A program made the position numbers and the translations under genes. DNA of 64,000 nucleotides from JAAUTT01 sp963846585. GTDB lineage: Bacteria; Bacteroidota; Bacteroidia; Bacteroidales; JAAUTT01. Numbering within the stretch: the first letter of the stretch is position 1; every line of letters begins with the position of its first letter. Below are positions 25,279 to 34,056 of the stretch, piece by piece. The notes below the pieces were generated by a model. It worked only from the letters and a program-made list of their open reading frames with translations. It made no database searches and was not told the origin of the DNA. The stretch is taken from NCBI GenBank assembly GCA_963846585.1, contig CAWJWO010000018.1, positions 434,001-498,000 on the forward strand. The letters run 5' to 3'.

Positions 25279-27636
25279 TTATTTAAAGTTGTCTTCATTA
25301 TAATCAGTCCTGATAACCCCTTCAGCATTACCCATAGGACAATCAAAATTAGATTTAAACCCTTCAGGGCATTCAAATGGTTCCTGGCTTAAATTTAATC
25401 GTTTGTCTGCATATGCTTTCTGCAAAAAAAGTGCAAAAATTGGTAACGCCATCGATGATCCCTGCCCTTCTCTCATATTATTAAAATGAATGGATGGTTC
25501 ATCTCCACCTACCCATGCTCCGGCAACCAGATCAGGTGTAATTCCTACGAACCAACCGTCGGATTGATTTTGAGTAGTCCCTGTTTTGCCCCCGATTTCA
25601 TTCATCAGGTTATAAGAACTTCTTATCCTTGATGCCGTTCCATTATGTACAACCCCCATTAACATTTGTAACATCAGGTACGCGGTATGTTCATTAATTG
25701 CTTCTACCTGCCGGGGCTTAAAGGTTGTAAGTATGTTCCCGTTTTTATCTTCGATACGGGTAATAAAAATAGGTTGAGTATAAATTCCCTTATTAGGAAA
25801 AGCAGTATAGGCACCTACCAAATCGTATAATGAAATATCAGGAACACCCAGGCACAATGAAGGAACAGCAGGAATATCGCCCTTAATCCCTAATTTTCTT
25901 AAGAGATCAATAAGCGATTGTGTACCAAATTTTTGTAATAAAAAAGCTGCTACATAATTCACTGACATGGCAAGCCCCCAACGAAGGTTAACCGGTCTCC
26001 CGTCAAATGGAGTTGGTTCATCATTCTTTGGAGTCCAGGAACTATCTTCCGATAGCTTAAATGAAACCGGAACATTAGGTACCATATCACATGGTTTATA
26101 ACCTTCCTTCATGGCAAGAGTATATAAAAACGGCTTAATAGTTGAACCTACCTGTCGCTTCTGTATCATTACGCCATCATATTTAAAATTTCGAAAATCA
26201 GGCCCTCCTACATAAGCTCTAACGTATCCGTTATGGGGATCCACTGCCATAAAACTGGCACGTAAATAAAATTTTGAATAACGTATTGAATCCCATGGAG
26301 ACATTACTGTATCTTTTATTCCTTTCCACGTAAATACTCTCATGTCAGTCGATCGCTTAAATGTATCTTTGATCTGAATATCCGTTAAGCCCTGATTAAT
26401 CAAGCTCCTGTAACGGTCGGAATGTCTCATGGCTATTATAAGTCGTTCGTTTACTTCATTATCTGTAAGCTCGCTGCCAAATGGAGCCCTTTTCTTCCCT
26501 TTTTTAGCTTTGAAAAAATCCGGCTGAAGCTTTGCTGACAGATGCTCAACTAATGCCTTTTCAGCATATTCCTGCATTCTCGAATCAATAGTTGTATAAA
26601 TTCTCAACCCGTCTTTGTATAAACTATATTTTGAACCGTCCGGTTTGATATTCTTATTACACCACCCATATAAAGGATCTTCAATCCACCGGAGAGAATC
26701 ATCCCTGTATGAAATAGCTGAATTATAATCCTTAAACTGAGGTTTGTTCTTGTTCATTATCATGCGGATGTATTCCCTGAAATATGTAGCCAGGCCCGAT
26801 TCATGACCCTGGGCATGGAAGTTAATGTTTAGAGGAACTTTTATCAGTGAATCAAACTGGTTTTTGGTAATGTTTTTTTGCTCATACATTTTTTCCAGGA
26901 CATTATTGCGCCGGGATAATGCCCTTTCAGGATTGCGCTTTGGATTAAAGGTAGTCATTCCCTTAAGCATTCCTATTAGTAATGCCGCTTCTTCAATTTT
27001 TAGGGAATCAGGCGGTTTATTAAAAAACATCCTTGATGCAGTTTTAATTCCGGTCGCTTCGCTTGCAAACGATACCGTATTTAAATACATTGTTATTATT
27101 TCTTCCTTTGAGAAATTTCGTTCAAGTTTAATGGCAATTACCCATTCTTTAAATTTAGTAAGGGCAAAAAGTCCTTTTTTTACAATTTTGGGCTGATTTA
27201 CTATAGTATCGCGGGGAAAAAGATTTTTAGCCAATTGTTGTGTAATAGTACTGCCTCCTCCTTCACTTTTTTGCCCTAACAGAATAGTTTTACTTATCAC
27301 CCGCATTAATCCGATCCTGTCAATGCCTGAATGTTTCATAAACCGCTGATCCTCCCTGGCAATCAAGGCTTGAACAAGATATGGGGATAAATCTTTATAT
27401 TCTACAGTATTTCTATTCTCATCCAAGTAATACGTCCCGATGATTTTGCCATCCGTGGAATAAATTTCAGTTGCCAGATTTCGCAACGGGTTTTCAAGAT
27501 CTTCAAAAGTTGGCATAAATCCAAGCCATCCAAGAGAAATTAATGTAAATATTATAAATAGTAAAAAAGTTGGCGTAAGAAAAATAATCCAAAAAATATT
27601 TAAGTACTTTTTTTGCTTATCGTTAAGATTCTTCAT
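25279..27636 (-). CDS. Class A penicillin-binding protein 1A
   Basis: 785 residues. A cytoplasmic N-terminus and one membrane helix (about 14-34) are followed by a GT51 transglycosylase domain (ALIAREDQRFMKHSGID, GGGSTITQQLAKNLFP, KEWVIAIKLERNFSKEEI) and a transpeptidase domain with the active-site motifs STIK (VGSTIKPFLY), SVN (AMSVNYV) and KTGT (GGKTGTTQNQSDGWFVG). It polymerises and cross-links peptidoglycan in the periplasm. The ATG at 27636 is followed by a Lys-rich start. It is divergent from topA, with a 113-bp AT-rich promoter region between them. Confidence 0.96.
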   Translation of the reverse strand: MKNLNDKQKKYLNIFWIIFLTPTFLLFIIFTLISLGWLGFMPTFEDLENPLRNLATEIYSTDGKIIGTYYLDENRNTVEYKDLSPYLVQALIAREDQRFMKHSGIDRIGLMRVISKTILLGQKSEGGGSTITQQLAKNLFPRDTIVNQPKIVKKGLFALTKFKEWVIAIKLERNFSKEEIITMYLNTVSFASEATGIKTASRMFFNKPPDSLKIEEAALLIGMLKGMTTFNPKRNPERALSRRNNVLEKMYEQKNITKNQFDSLIKVPLNINFHAQGHESGLATYFREYIRMIMNKNKPQFKDYNSAISYRDDSLRWIEDPLYGWCNKNIKPDGSKYSLYKDGLRIYTTIDSRMQEYAEKALVEHLSAKLQPDFFKAKKGKKRAPFGSELTDNEVNERLIIAMRHSDRYRSLINQGLTDIQIKDTFKRSTDMRVFTWKGIKDTVMSPWDSIRYSKFYLRASFMAVDPHNGYVRAYVGGPDFRNFKYDGVMIQKRQVGSTIKPFLYTLAMKEGYKPCDMVPNVPVSFKLSEDSSWTPKNDEPTPFDGRPVNLRWGLAMSVNYVAAFLLQKFGTQSLIDLLRKLGIKGDIPAVPSLCLGVPDISLYDLVGAYTAFPNKGIYTQPIFITRIEDKNGNILTTFKPRQVEAINEHTAYLMLQMLMGVVHNGTASRIRSSYNLMNEIGGKTGTTQNQSDGWFVGITPDLVAGAWVGGDEPSIHFNNMREGQGSSMALPIFALFLQKAYADKRLNLSQEPFECPEGFKSNFDCPMGNAEGVIRTDYNEDNFK

Positions 27637-27749
27637 GGCTTTTATTAAGATTGACGGGTAAATTTAGTAAATATATTTAAATGTAATTTTTGAGATCAGG
27701 AGCATATTTTTTTTTACTTTGTGAAGTTTTTAAACCGGAATATTGAATT

Positions 27750-30083
27750 ATGGCAGAAAATCTGGTAATAGTTGAATCACCGGCGAAGGCTTCAACCATA
27801 GAAAAATTTTTAGGCAAGGATTATATTGTCAAATCAAGCTATGGCCATATCAGGGATTTAGACAAAAAAAACCTGGGTATTGATGTAAAAAAGGAATATT
27901 CGCCCCAATATATTATCCCTGAGGATAAGCTTAAAGTTGTTGCTGAGCTTAAAAAACTGGCTAAAAATGCAACAACAGTTTGGTTGGCTTCTGATGAAGA
28001 CCGTGAAGGTGAGGCTATTGCATGGCATTTATCCGAAGTTCTTGGCCTGAAACAGGAAAAAACCAAACGTATAGTTTTTAATGAAATTACAAAAAATGCT
28101 ATTCTTAATGCGATAAAACAACCCAGGGACATTGATACTAACCTTGTAAATGCACAGCAGGCAAGACGAATTCTTGACCGTTTAGTCGGTTTTGAAATAT
28201 CACCTGTTTTATGGAAAAAAGTCAGGCCATCATTGTCTGCAGGGAGGGTTCAGTCGGTTGCTGTCCGTTTGATTGTTGAAAGGGAGCGTGAAATAAATGC
28301 ATTTAATAGCACTTCTTCCTTTAAGGTGGCCGGACTTTTTATTTTAGATGAAAAAAAGGCTAAATTATTTGCTGAACTGGAAAATAAAATTGAAACAAAG
28401 GAACTAACCCTGGAATTCCTTAAAAAATGTAAAGGTGCTATTTACACTGTATCGGGTATAGTCACAAAACCTGCCAAAAAATCGGCGGCCCCTCCGTTTA
28501 CTACTTCAACATTACAGCAGGAAGCCAGCCGAAAACTCAGTTTTTCGGTTGCCCAAACTATGGCTATTGCGCAAAAACTTTATGAAGCCGGTAAAATAAC
28601 CTATATGCGTACTGATTCTGTAAACTTGTCAGAAACAGCTATTAATGCAGCTAAAAATGTTATAATAAAACTTTTTGGAGATAAATATTCCTCCCCACGC
28701 CAGTTTAAAACAAAAACAAAAGGCGCACAGGAAGCTCATGAAGCAATCCGGCCTACTTACCTGGATTATTCTGAAATTGAAGGGTCCAATCAGGAGCAAA
28801 GGTTATACGAACTTATCTGGAAACGTACCGTTGCTTCACAAATGAGCGAGGCACTGCTCGAAAAAACAACAGTCGTTATAGATATATCCACAACTGATGA
28901 AAAATTTATTGCAACAGGCGAGATATTGAAATTTGATGGGTTCCTTAAAGTTTATATTGAATCAACTGATGAAGAATCTGAAGACAATAATGAAAGATTA
29001 TTGCCTCCGCTTTCAATAGGCCAGGAAATAGCCCTCGATTATATAAAAGCTAACCAGCGATTTACTCATCACGCTCCACGTTACACCGAAGCCAGCCTGG
29101 TTAAAAAACTTGAAGAGTTAGGAATCGGGCGCCCTTCTACTTACGCCCCGACTATTTCAACCGTACAACAACGAGGTTATGTATTAAAAGAGGACCGGGA
29201 AGGAATAGAACGTGATAGTATAGAATTTATATTTAAAAACGGCATAATTTCAGACAGGATATTAAAAGAAAATACAGGGGCAGAAAAAGCAAAATTATTC
29301 CCAAGTGACATAGGACTAATTGTCAATGATTTTCTCATTTCACATTTTAAGGAAATCCTCGATTATAATTTCACTGCAAATGTGGAAAAAGAATTTGATG
29401 AAATTGCCATGGGCAATGTGGTTTGGTATAAAATGATAGACAGGTTTTATATTCCATTTCATGATAAAGTTCAGGAAACAACCGAAAAATCGGAACGTAA
29501 TGTTGGCGAACGCATTCTGGGTAAAGACCCTGTTTCCGGCAAACCGTTACTTGTAAGAATAGGACGGTTCGGCCCTATGGCCCAGATAGGCGAATCTACT
29601 GATGAAGATAAACCGCGTTTTGCCGGATTATTAAAAGGTCAATCCATCGAAACCATTACCTTTGACGAAGCACTGGCTTTATTTTCACTGCCAAGAACTA
29701 TCGGCACTTTTGAAAACTCTGAAATTTTAGCCGGTGTCGGCCGTTTCGGGCCCTATCTGAAACATGATAACAAATTTTTCTCTATTAAACCATCGGAAGA
29801 TAACCCTTTAACTATAAATCTGGACAGGGCTGTTGAAGTCATTGCCCAAAAACGAACTGAACAGGAAAATAAAGTATTAAAAACATTTAAAGAAGATCCT
29901 GACATAAAGGTTCTTAATGGACGTTTTGGGGCTTATATAAATTATAAAAAAAATAACTTTAAAATTCCAAAAACTAAAATTCCGGAAAACCTGACTTTTG
30001 ATGAATGTAAAGATATTATAAGTAAAAGCCCTTCAAAAGAGAAGACTAAAAAGGCTGGGAGAAGAAAGAAGAATAGTGCTTAG
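27750..30083 (+). CDS. topA: DNA topoisomerase I TopA
   Basis: 777 residues, type IA. The N-terminal Toprim domain has VIVESPAKASTIEKFLG and WLASDEDREGEAIAWHL. The catalytic Tyr lies in GKITYMRTDSVNLS (about residue 286), preceded by TTSTLQQEASRKL. GIGRPSTYAPTI is present near residue 455. The C-terminus carries glycine-rich topoisomerase repeat units (VRIGRFGPMAQIG, AGVGRFGPYLKH, LNGRFGAYINY) in place of Cys4 zinc fingers, as usual in this phylum. The terminal NSA and stop are written by the repeat phrase AATAGTGCTTAG. Confidence 0.97.
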   Translation: MAENLVIVESPAKASTIEKFLGKDYIVKSSYGHIRDLDKKNLGIDVKKEYSPQYIIPEDKLKVVAELKKLAKNATTVWLASDEDREGEAIAWHLSEVLGLKQEKTKRIVFNEITKNAILNAIKQPRDIDTNLVNAQQARRILDRLVGFEISPVLWKKVRPSLSAGRVQSVAVRLIVEREREINAFNSTSSFKVAGLFILDEKKAKLFAELENKIETKELTLEFLKKCKGAIYTVSGIVTKPAKKSAAPPFTTSTLQQEASRKLSFSVAQTMAIAQKLYEAGKITYMRTDSVNLSETAINAAKNVIIKLFGDKYSSPRQFKTKTKGAQEAHEAIRPTYLDYSEIEGSNQEQRLYELIWKRTVASQMSEALLEKTTVVIDISTTDEKFIATGEILKFDGFLKVYIESTDEESEDNNERLLPPLSIGQEIALDYIKANQRFTHHAPRYTEASLVKKLEELGIGRPSTYAPTISTVQQRGYVLKEDREGIERDSIEFIFKNGIISDRILKENTGAEKAKLFPSDIGLIVNDFLISHFKEILDYNFTANVEKEFDEIAMGNVVWYKMIDRFYIPFHDKVQETTEKSERNVGERILGKDPVSGKPLLVRIGRFGPMAQIGESTDEDKPRFAGLLKGQSIETITFDEALALFSLPRTIGTFENSEILAGVGRFGPYLKHDNKFFSIKPSEDNPLTINLDRAVEVIAQKRTEQENKVLKTFKEDPDIKVLNGRFGAYINYKKNNFKIPKTKIPENLTFDECKDIISKSPSKEKTKKAGRRKKNSA

Positions 30084-30128
30084 TGCATAGTGCTTAGTGC
30101 TTAGTTGCTGGTTGTTGGTTGCTGGTAG
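30077..30128. repeat. TAGTGCTTAG and GTTGCTGGTTG phrases at the topA stop
   Basis: TAGTGCTTAGTGCATAGTGC with TTAGTGCTTAG, followed by GTTGCTGGTTGTTGGTTGCT. The topA stop codon is the TAG of the first unit. It is almost the same as the spacer after panD (20788-20830). Confidence 0.87.
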
Positions 30129-30168
30129 ATTTTGTTTATAAACCGATCTGCATTTTTTAAAATTAATT

Positions 30169-31308
30169 ATGTCCATAAACGATTACATAACTTATTGGGA
30201 TGATAAGGCTGAAATTATGACATTCAAAGGTACTATAGTTACTAAAAATATAACATTCCTGGATAACAGCCATATATATTTTACAAAAAACAAATATTCA
30301 GTTGCTATTTTAGGTATTCCTGATTTCGAAAATGAAACTTCATTTAATTGTGCATTGCTCCTAAGAGATAGTTTATACAAGCTGGTGGAAATCTCAAAAA
30401 GTTTGAAAATAATTGATTTAGGGAATATTAAATGTGGCAATAACTTCAATGATACTTGCATAAATATAAGCAAGGTAGTAATTGAAATGAATAAACTTAA
30501 TATAACTGTAATTATACTGGGAGGCTCATCTAAATTTCATTGGGGTTTTATACTTGCAAATCAAAAAAATAATATTCCTGTTAATCTGGTCAGTATAGAT
30601 GCTGAAATTAATCCTGATATTTTTGCTCCCTCTTATATCAACGATTTTGCCGATCATAACGATCGTCCTTCATTGTATAATTTTACCAACATTGGTTTTC
30701 AAAGTTACCTCGTGGAAAGAAAAACTGTTGATATGATTGATGACCTTCATTTTGAAGCTTACCGTCTGGGTAATTTACGTACCAATATTGATGAAATGGA
30801 GCCGGTTCTCAGGGATTCAAACTTATTGAATTTTAGTCTTAATGCCGTTAAATATTCTGATTCTCCCGGGTCAGCAGTTAATTATCCAAACGGGTTAACA
30901 GGAGATGAGGCGTGTCAGCTTTCTTTTTTTGCCGGGCATAGTAATTATATCTCAGCTTTTGGATTATATGATTTAAATCATAAACAGGACCCATTATCAA
31001 TTTCATCAAAACTTGGTGCCCAGATTATATGGTATTTTTTAGAAGGTTTTGCAAATCGTATATTTGAAGAACCTGATATTACATCGGAAAATTTTACAAA
31101 ATATATAATTCATAATAGCAAAACGAATATGAATTTATCTTTTTACAAAAGTAATCTTACCGGCAGATGGTGGATGGAAATTACAAATGAAAAATTAAAA
31201 AGGAATATTCTAATATCCTGTTCTGATACAGATTATCAACAGGCATGCAGGCAGGAAATTCCTGAACGGTGGTGGCTTGCCTGTTTACGTCAAAATAAAA
31301 TGATCTAA
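30169..31308 (+). CDS. Degenerate ureohydrolase (arginase/formimidoylglutamase fold)
   Basis: 379 residues. The overall fold follows the Bacteroidota formimidoylglutamase family found beside topA and the gldK locus: VAILGIPDF, IILGGSSKFHWG, LVSIDAEINPD, YPNGLTGDEACQLSFFAGHS and LGAQIIWYFLEGFANR. The Mn ligands are largely lost: the GGGH motif is GGSS, the DAHxD motif reads DAEIN, and the DxDxxDP region reads KYSDSPG. It is therefore unlikely to hydrolyse formimidoylglutamate or arginine, and may serve as a structural or regulatory protein. The start at 30169 is the first ATG. It lies between topA and porP on the same strand. Confidence 0.8.
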   Translation: MSINDYITYWDDKAEIMTFKGTIVTKNITFLDNSHIYFTKNKYSVAILGIPDFENETSFNCALLLRDSLYKLVEISKSLKIIDLGNIKCGNNFNDTCINISKVVIEMNKLNITVIILGGSSKFHWGFILANQKNNIPVNLVSIDAEINPDIFAPSYINDFADHNDRPSLYNFTNIGFQSYLVERKTVDMIDDLHFEAYRLGNLRTNIDEMEPVLRDSNLLNFSLNAVKYSDSPGSAVNYPNGLTGDEACQLSFFAGHSNYISAFGLYDLNHKQDPLSISSKLGAQIIWYFLEGFANRIFEEPDITSENFTKYIIHNSKTNMNLSFYKSNLTGRWWMEITNEKLKRNILISCSDTDYQQACRQEIPERWWLACLRQNKMI

Positions 31309-31394
31309 CAAGGTAACCTTAATCAACGTTTAAAAGTATACATTACCAAATAATAATAAGGGTAGAACAATAAACGATAAACAATATATGTTTA

Positions 31395-31402
31395 TATATT
31401 TG
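31395..31402 (+). promoter_or_regulatory. Candidate -7 box TATATTTG before porP-gldKLMN
   Basis: TATATTTG matches TAnnTTTG exactly and lies 63 bases before the porP ATG, in the only long gap upstream of the T9SS locus. The -33 TTG is not obvious. It would drive the porP-gldKLMN operon. Confidence 0.45.
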
Positions 31403-31465
31403 TAGAGAATGCATATTTTTATTTACTTTACTACCTTATTGATTAAATGAGGTAAGGAATCGTTT

Positions 31466-32398
31466 ATGATCAGGTTTTTATTGGTTATCCCCTTAACATT
31501 TTTTTTTGGTATGGCTCTTGCCCAACAAGATCCACAATTTAGTCAATATATGTTTAATAATATGTCAATAAACCCGGGTTTTGCAGGCAGTAAAGATGCT
31601 GTTAATGTGACTCTTTTTAACCGCAACCAATGGTTGGGATTTCCAGGCGCTCCTACTACTTCACTTTTTACTGCAAGCGTTCCCTTAAAACCATTTAATA
31701 TAAGCAGTGGCTTAGGCCTTACTGCCAGTACCGATGCTATTGGATTTCAAACCACAAATAATGTTAGTGTTTCCTATTCCTATATAGCCACTGTAAGGAA
31801 CGGTGATGCTAAGTTAGGTATTGGAATTAGTATAGGCTTTTTAACCAGCGCTTTTAACCCAAAGTACATTACTTATAATGGTGAACAACTTCCAATTACT
31901 GTGCCCGGAGAAACCTCAAGCGATAACGCAAAAACATATGATATTGGATTAGGGGGTTATTACCATTCAGAAAATTTATACCTTGGGGTTTCTACTACAC
32001 ACCTTACCCAATCTACATACCATTATCTTTTAGGTGCAAACTTATCATTAACAAGAAATTATTATATAACTACGGGTTACAATCTTGCCTTACAGAATCC
32101 GGCATTCGAGTATCAACCCTCGGCAATTGTGAGGTTCGACGGAACCTCATCATCTGTAGATTTAAGTTCGCTTATTTTATACAATAAAAAATTTTGGGGC
32201 GGACTGTCGTACAGGTGGAATGCAGCAATTGTTTTAATCCTTGGCATGGAATTACCTAATGGCCTTCGAATTGGTTATTCTTATGATTATACGCTTAATG
32301 GCCTGAATGCAAGTACACATGAAATTATGCTAAGCTATAATTTCAGCCTTGTAAAGGAAAAAATTTTACATAAATATAGAAGTGTACGTTTTTTATAA
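31466..32398 (+). CDS. porP: PorP/SprF family outer-membrane protein (first copy)
   Basis: 310 residues. The signal peptide MIRFLLVIPLTFFFGMALAQ is followed by the PorP/SprF start QDPQFSQYMFNNMSINPGFA and RNQWLGFPGAPTTSLF. The rest is alternating hydrophobic beta-strand segments expected of an outer-membrane barrel, ending EIMLSYNFSLVKEK. PorP/SprF proteins are T9SS components; SprF is specifically needed for export of the SprB adhesin. It starts the gldK locus, with an 85-bp gap to gldK. A second PorP family gene is at 51518. Confidence 0.92.
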   Translation: MIRFLLVIPLTFFFGMALAQQDPQFSQYMFNNMSINPGFAGSKDAVNVTLFNRNQWLGFPGAPTTSLFTASVPLKPFNISSGLGLTASTDAIGFQTTNNVSVSYSYIATVRNGDAKLGIGISIGFLTSAFNPKYITYNGEQLPITVPGETSSDNAKTYDIGLGGYYHSENLYLGVSTTHLTQSTYHYLLGANLSLTRNYYITTGYNLALQNPAFEYQPSAIVRFDGTSSSVDLSSLILYNKKFWGGLSYRWNAAIVLILGMELPNGLRIGYSYDYTLNGLNASTHEIMLSYNFSLVKEKILHKYRSVRFL

Positions 32399-32483
32399 AA
32401 ATTTTATTAACTTTAATTACTAAAATATTCAATTTTACAAAACATAGAAACTTAATAAGATTACAAATAAATACCTCTTTCTT

Positions 32484-33824
32484 ATGAAAAAAATGCTGGT
32501 AATAAGTTTAGTACTTGCGGCACTTAGTGGAAGTTGCGGGAAAGGCACCGGTGAAGGTGAACTGACTGGTGTTAAGGGAAGGCCAAAATATTTTGAACCC
32601 GATCCATTCGGAATGGTTTTCATTCCACAGGGAAGTTTTAACATGGGTCCTAGTGATCAGGATGTGTCATGGGCACAAAATATTACATCGAAGACAGTTT
32701 CTGTTGATGCTTTCTGGATGGATGAATCTGAAATGACAAACAATAAATATCGCCAGTTTGTTTATTGGGTCCGGGATTCAATTATGAGAAGAATGCTTGG
32801 CGAATCGCAGGAAGACTTTCTCATTAAAGAAGATGAAAATGGCAATCCGATTGACCCGCCTATGATTAACTGGAAAACTAAAATTGACTTTAAGGATGAA
32901 GAAACCAACGAAGTGCTTAAAGATATTTATCTCCCTGTAAATGAACGTTTTTATTTCAGGAAAGAAATAGATACAAGGAAACTCATGTATGAATATTTTT
33001 GGGTTGATTTACAACAGGCTGCCAAAAAAAGCAACCGTTATAATTTCAATAAAAAACAATACGAAGGAGTGGCATTTAATGTAGCAGGGGAACAGGTTAA
33101 GGTTCAGGACAGGACTCCATTCATTATGCGTGATGTGGTTAATGTTTATCCAGATACATTATGCTGGGTTTCCGACTTTACCTATTCATACAACGAACCT
33201 ATGTCAAACATGTATTTCTGGCATCCTGCCTATGACAATTACCCTGTTGTAGGGGTTAACTGGAAACAAGCTACCGCATTTTGTATTTGGAGAACACAAT
33301 TATTAAATGCCAGTTTGCATAAATCCGGAGAACCTGGTGTCCACGAATACCGTCTTCCTTTGGAATCGGAATGGGAATATGCAGCCCGTGGCGGATTGGA
33401 AAATTCCATGTATCCGTGGGGAGGAATGTACACCCGGAACAAACAGGGATGCTTCCTTGCAAATTTCAAACCTATGCGGGGTAATTACATTGACGATGGC
33501 GGATTTACAACCATGCGTGTTGGTTCCTACGAACCTAATGAATTCGGACTTTACGATATGGCAGGCAACGTTTCCGAATGGTGTGCAAATGCATATGACG
33601 AATCAGCTTATAATTTCATGCACGATTTAAATCCTGATTATAAATATAATGCACGGCCCGATGACCCACCTTCAATGAAACGTAAGGTAGTTCGCGGTGG
33701 ATCGTGGAAAGATATTGCTTATTATCTCCAGGTTGGTACAAGAACTTACGAATATCAGGATACTTCCAAATCATATATTGGATTTAGATGTGTTCGGTCG
33801 TATCTTGGAGGCAACTCTAAATAG
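32484..33824 (+). CDS. gldK: T9SS lipoprotein GldK/PorK
   Basis: 446 residues. The lipoprotein signal MKKMLVISLVLAALSGSC has lipobox Cys18. The body has a formylglycine-generating-enzyme (SUMF1-like) fold: MVFIPQGSFNMGPSD, VDAFWMDESEMTNNKYRQF, NYPVVGVNWKQATAFCIW, YRLPLESEWEYAARGG, FGLYDMAGNVSEW and VRGGSWKD ending GFRCVRS. In this family the fold is structural: GldK/PorK with GldN/PorN makes the periplasmic ring linked to the outer membrane. Palindrome E3 begins five bases after its stop. Confidence 0.96.
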   Translation: MKKMLVISLVLAALSGSCGKGTGEGELTGVKGRPKYFEPDPFGMVFIPQGSFNMGPSDQDVSWAQNITSKTVSVDAFWMDESEMTNNKYRQFVYWVRDSIMRRMLGESQEDFLIKEDENGNPIDPPMINWKTKIDFKDEETNEVLKDIYLPVNERFYFRKEIDTRKLMYEYFWVDLQQAAKKSNRYNFNKKQYEGVAFNVAGEQVKVQDRTPFIMRDVVNVYPDTLCWVSDFTYSYNEPMSNMYFWHPAYDNYPVVGVNWKQATAFCIWRTQLLNASLHKSGEPGVHEYRLPLESEWEYAARGGLENSMYPWGGMYTRNKQGCFLANFKPMRGNYIDDGGFTTMRVGSYEPNEFGLYDMAGNVSEWCANAYDESAYNFMHDLNPDYKYNARPDDPPSMKRKVVRGGSWKDIAYYLQVGTRTYEYQDTSKSYIGFRCVRSYLGGNSK

Positions 33825-33828
33825 TGCC

Positions 33829-33940
33829 TTTAAGAAACTGTCAATTTCTGCGTTAGGCTCATCATCAAAATGCTCATTTACTATCAGTAAACTCCGCTTT
33901 TGATGATTTCGCAAGCCTTGAACTTGACAGTTTCTTTAAT
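33829..33940 (+). repeat. Imperfect palindrome, family copy 3 (E3)
   Basis: The outer arms AAGAAACTGTCAA (33832-33844) and TTGACAGTTTCTT (33924-33936) are a perfect 13-bp inverted repeat. The inner arms ATCATCAAAA (33861-33870) and TTTTGATGAT (33898-33907) are perfect as well. The centre is GCTCATTTACT-ATC-AGTAAACTCCGC. The outer arms share no sequence with those of E1/E2, but the centre is the same, and TTCGCAAGCCT is shared with E4. It lies between gldK and gldL, inside the T9SS operon. Confidence 0.87.
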
Positions 33941-33965
33941 GTCACTCAATTATAATAATTGTAAT

Positions 33966-33987
33966 AAAACGCCAAATTTGGCGTTTT
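33966..33987 (+). terminator. Hairpin between gldK and gldL
   Basis: AAAACGCCAAATTTGGCGTTTT is a 22-base perfect palindrome followed by CCTTG; the stem ends in TTTT, like an intrinsic terminator in either direction. Placed after E3, it could attenuate transcription from gldK into gldLMN or insulate a separate gldL promoter. Confidence 0.6.
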
Positions 33988-34056
33988 CCTTGTGAGATAT
34001 AAATGATTATTTTAATATTTAAAATATAATTTCTTTCAGTAATATATTTATTTAGT

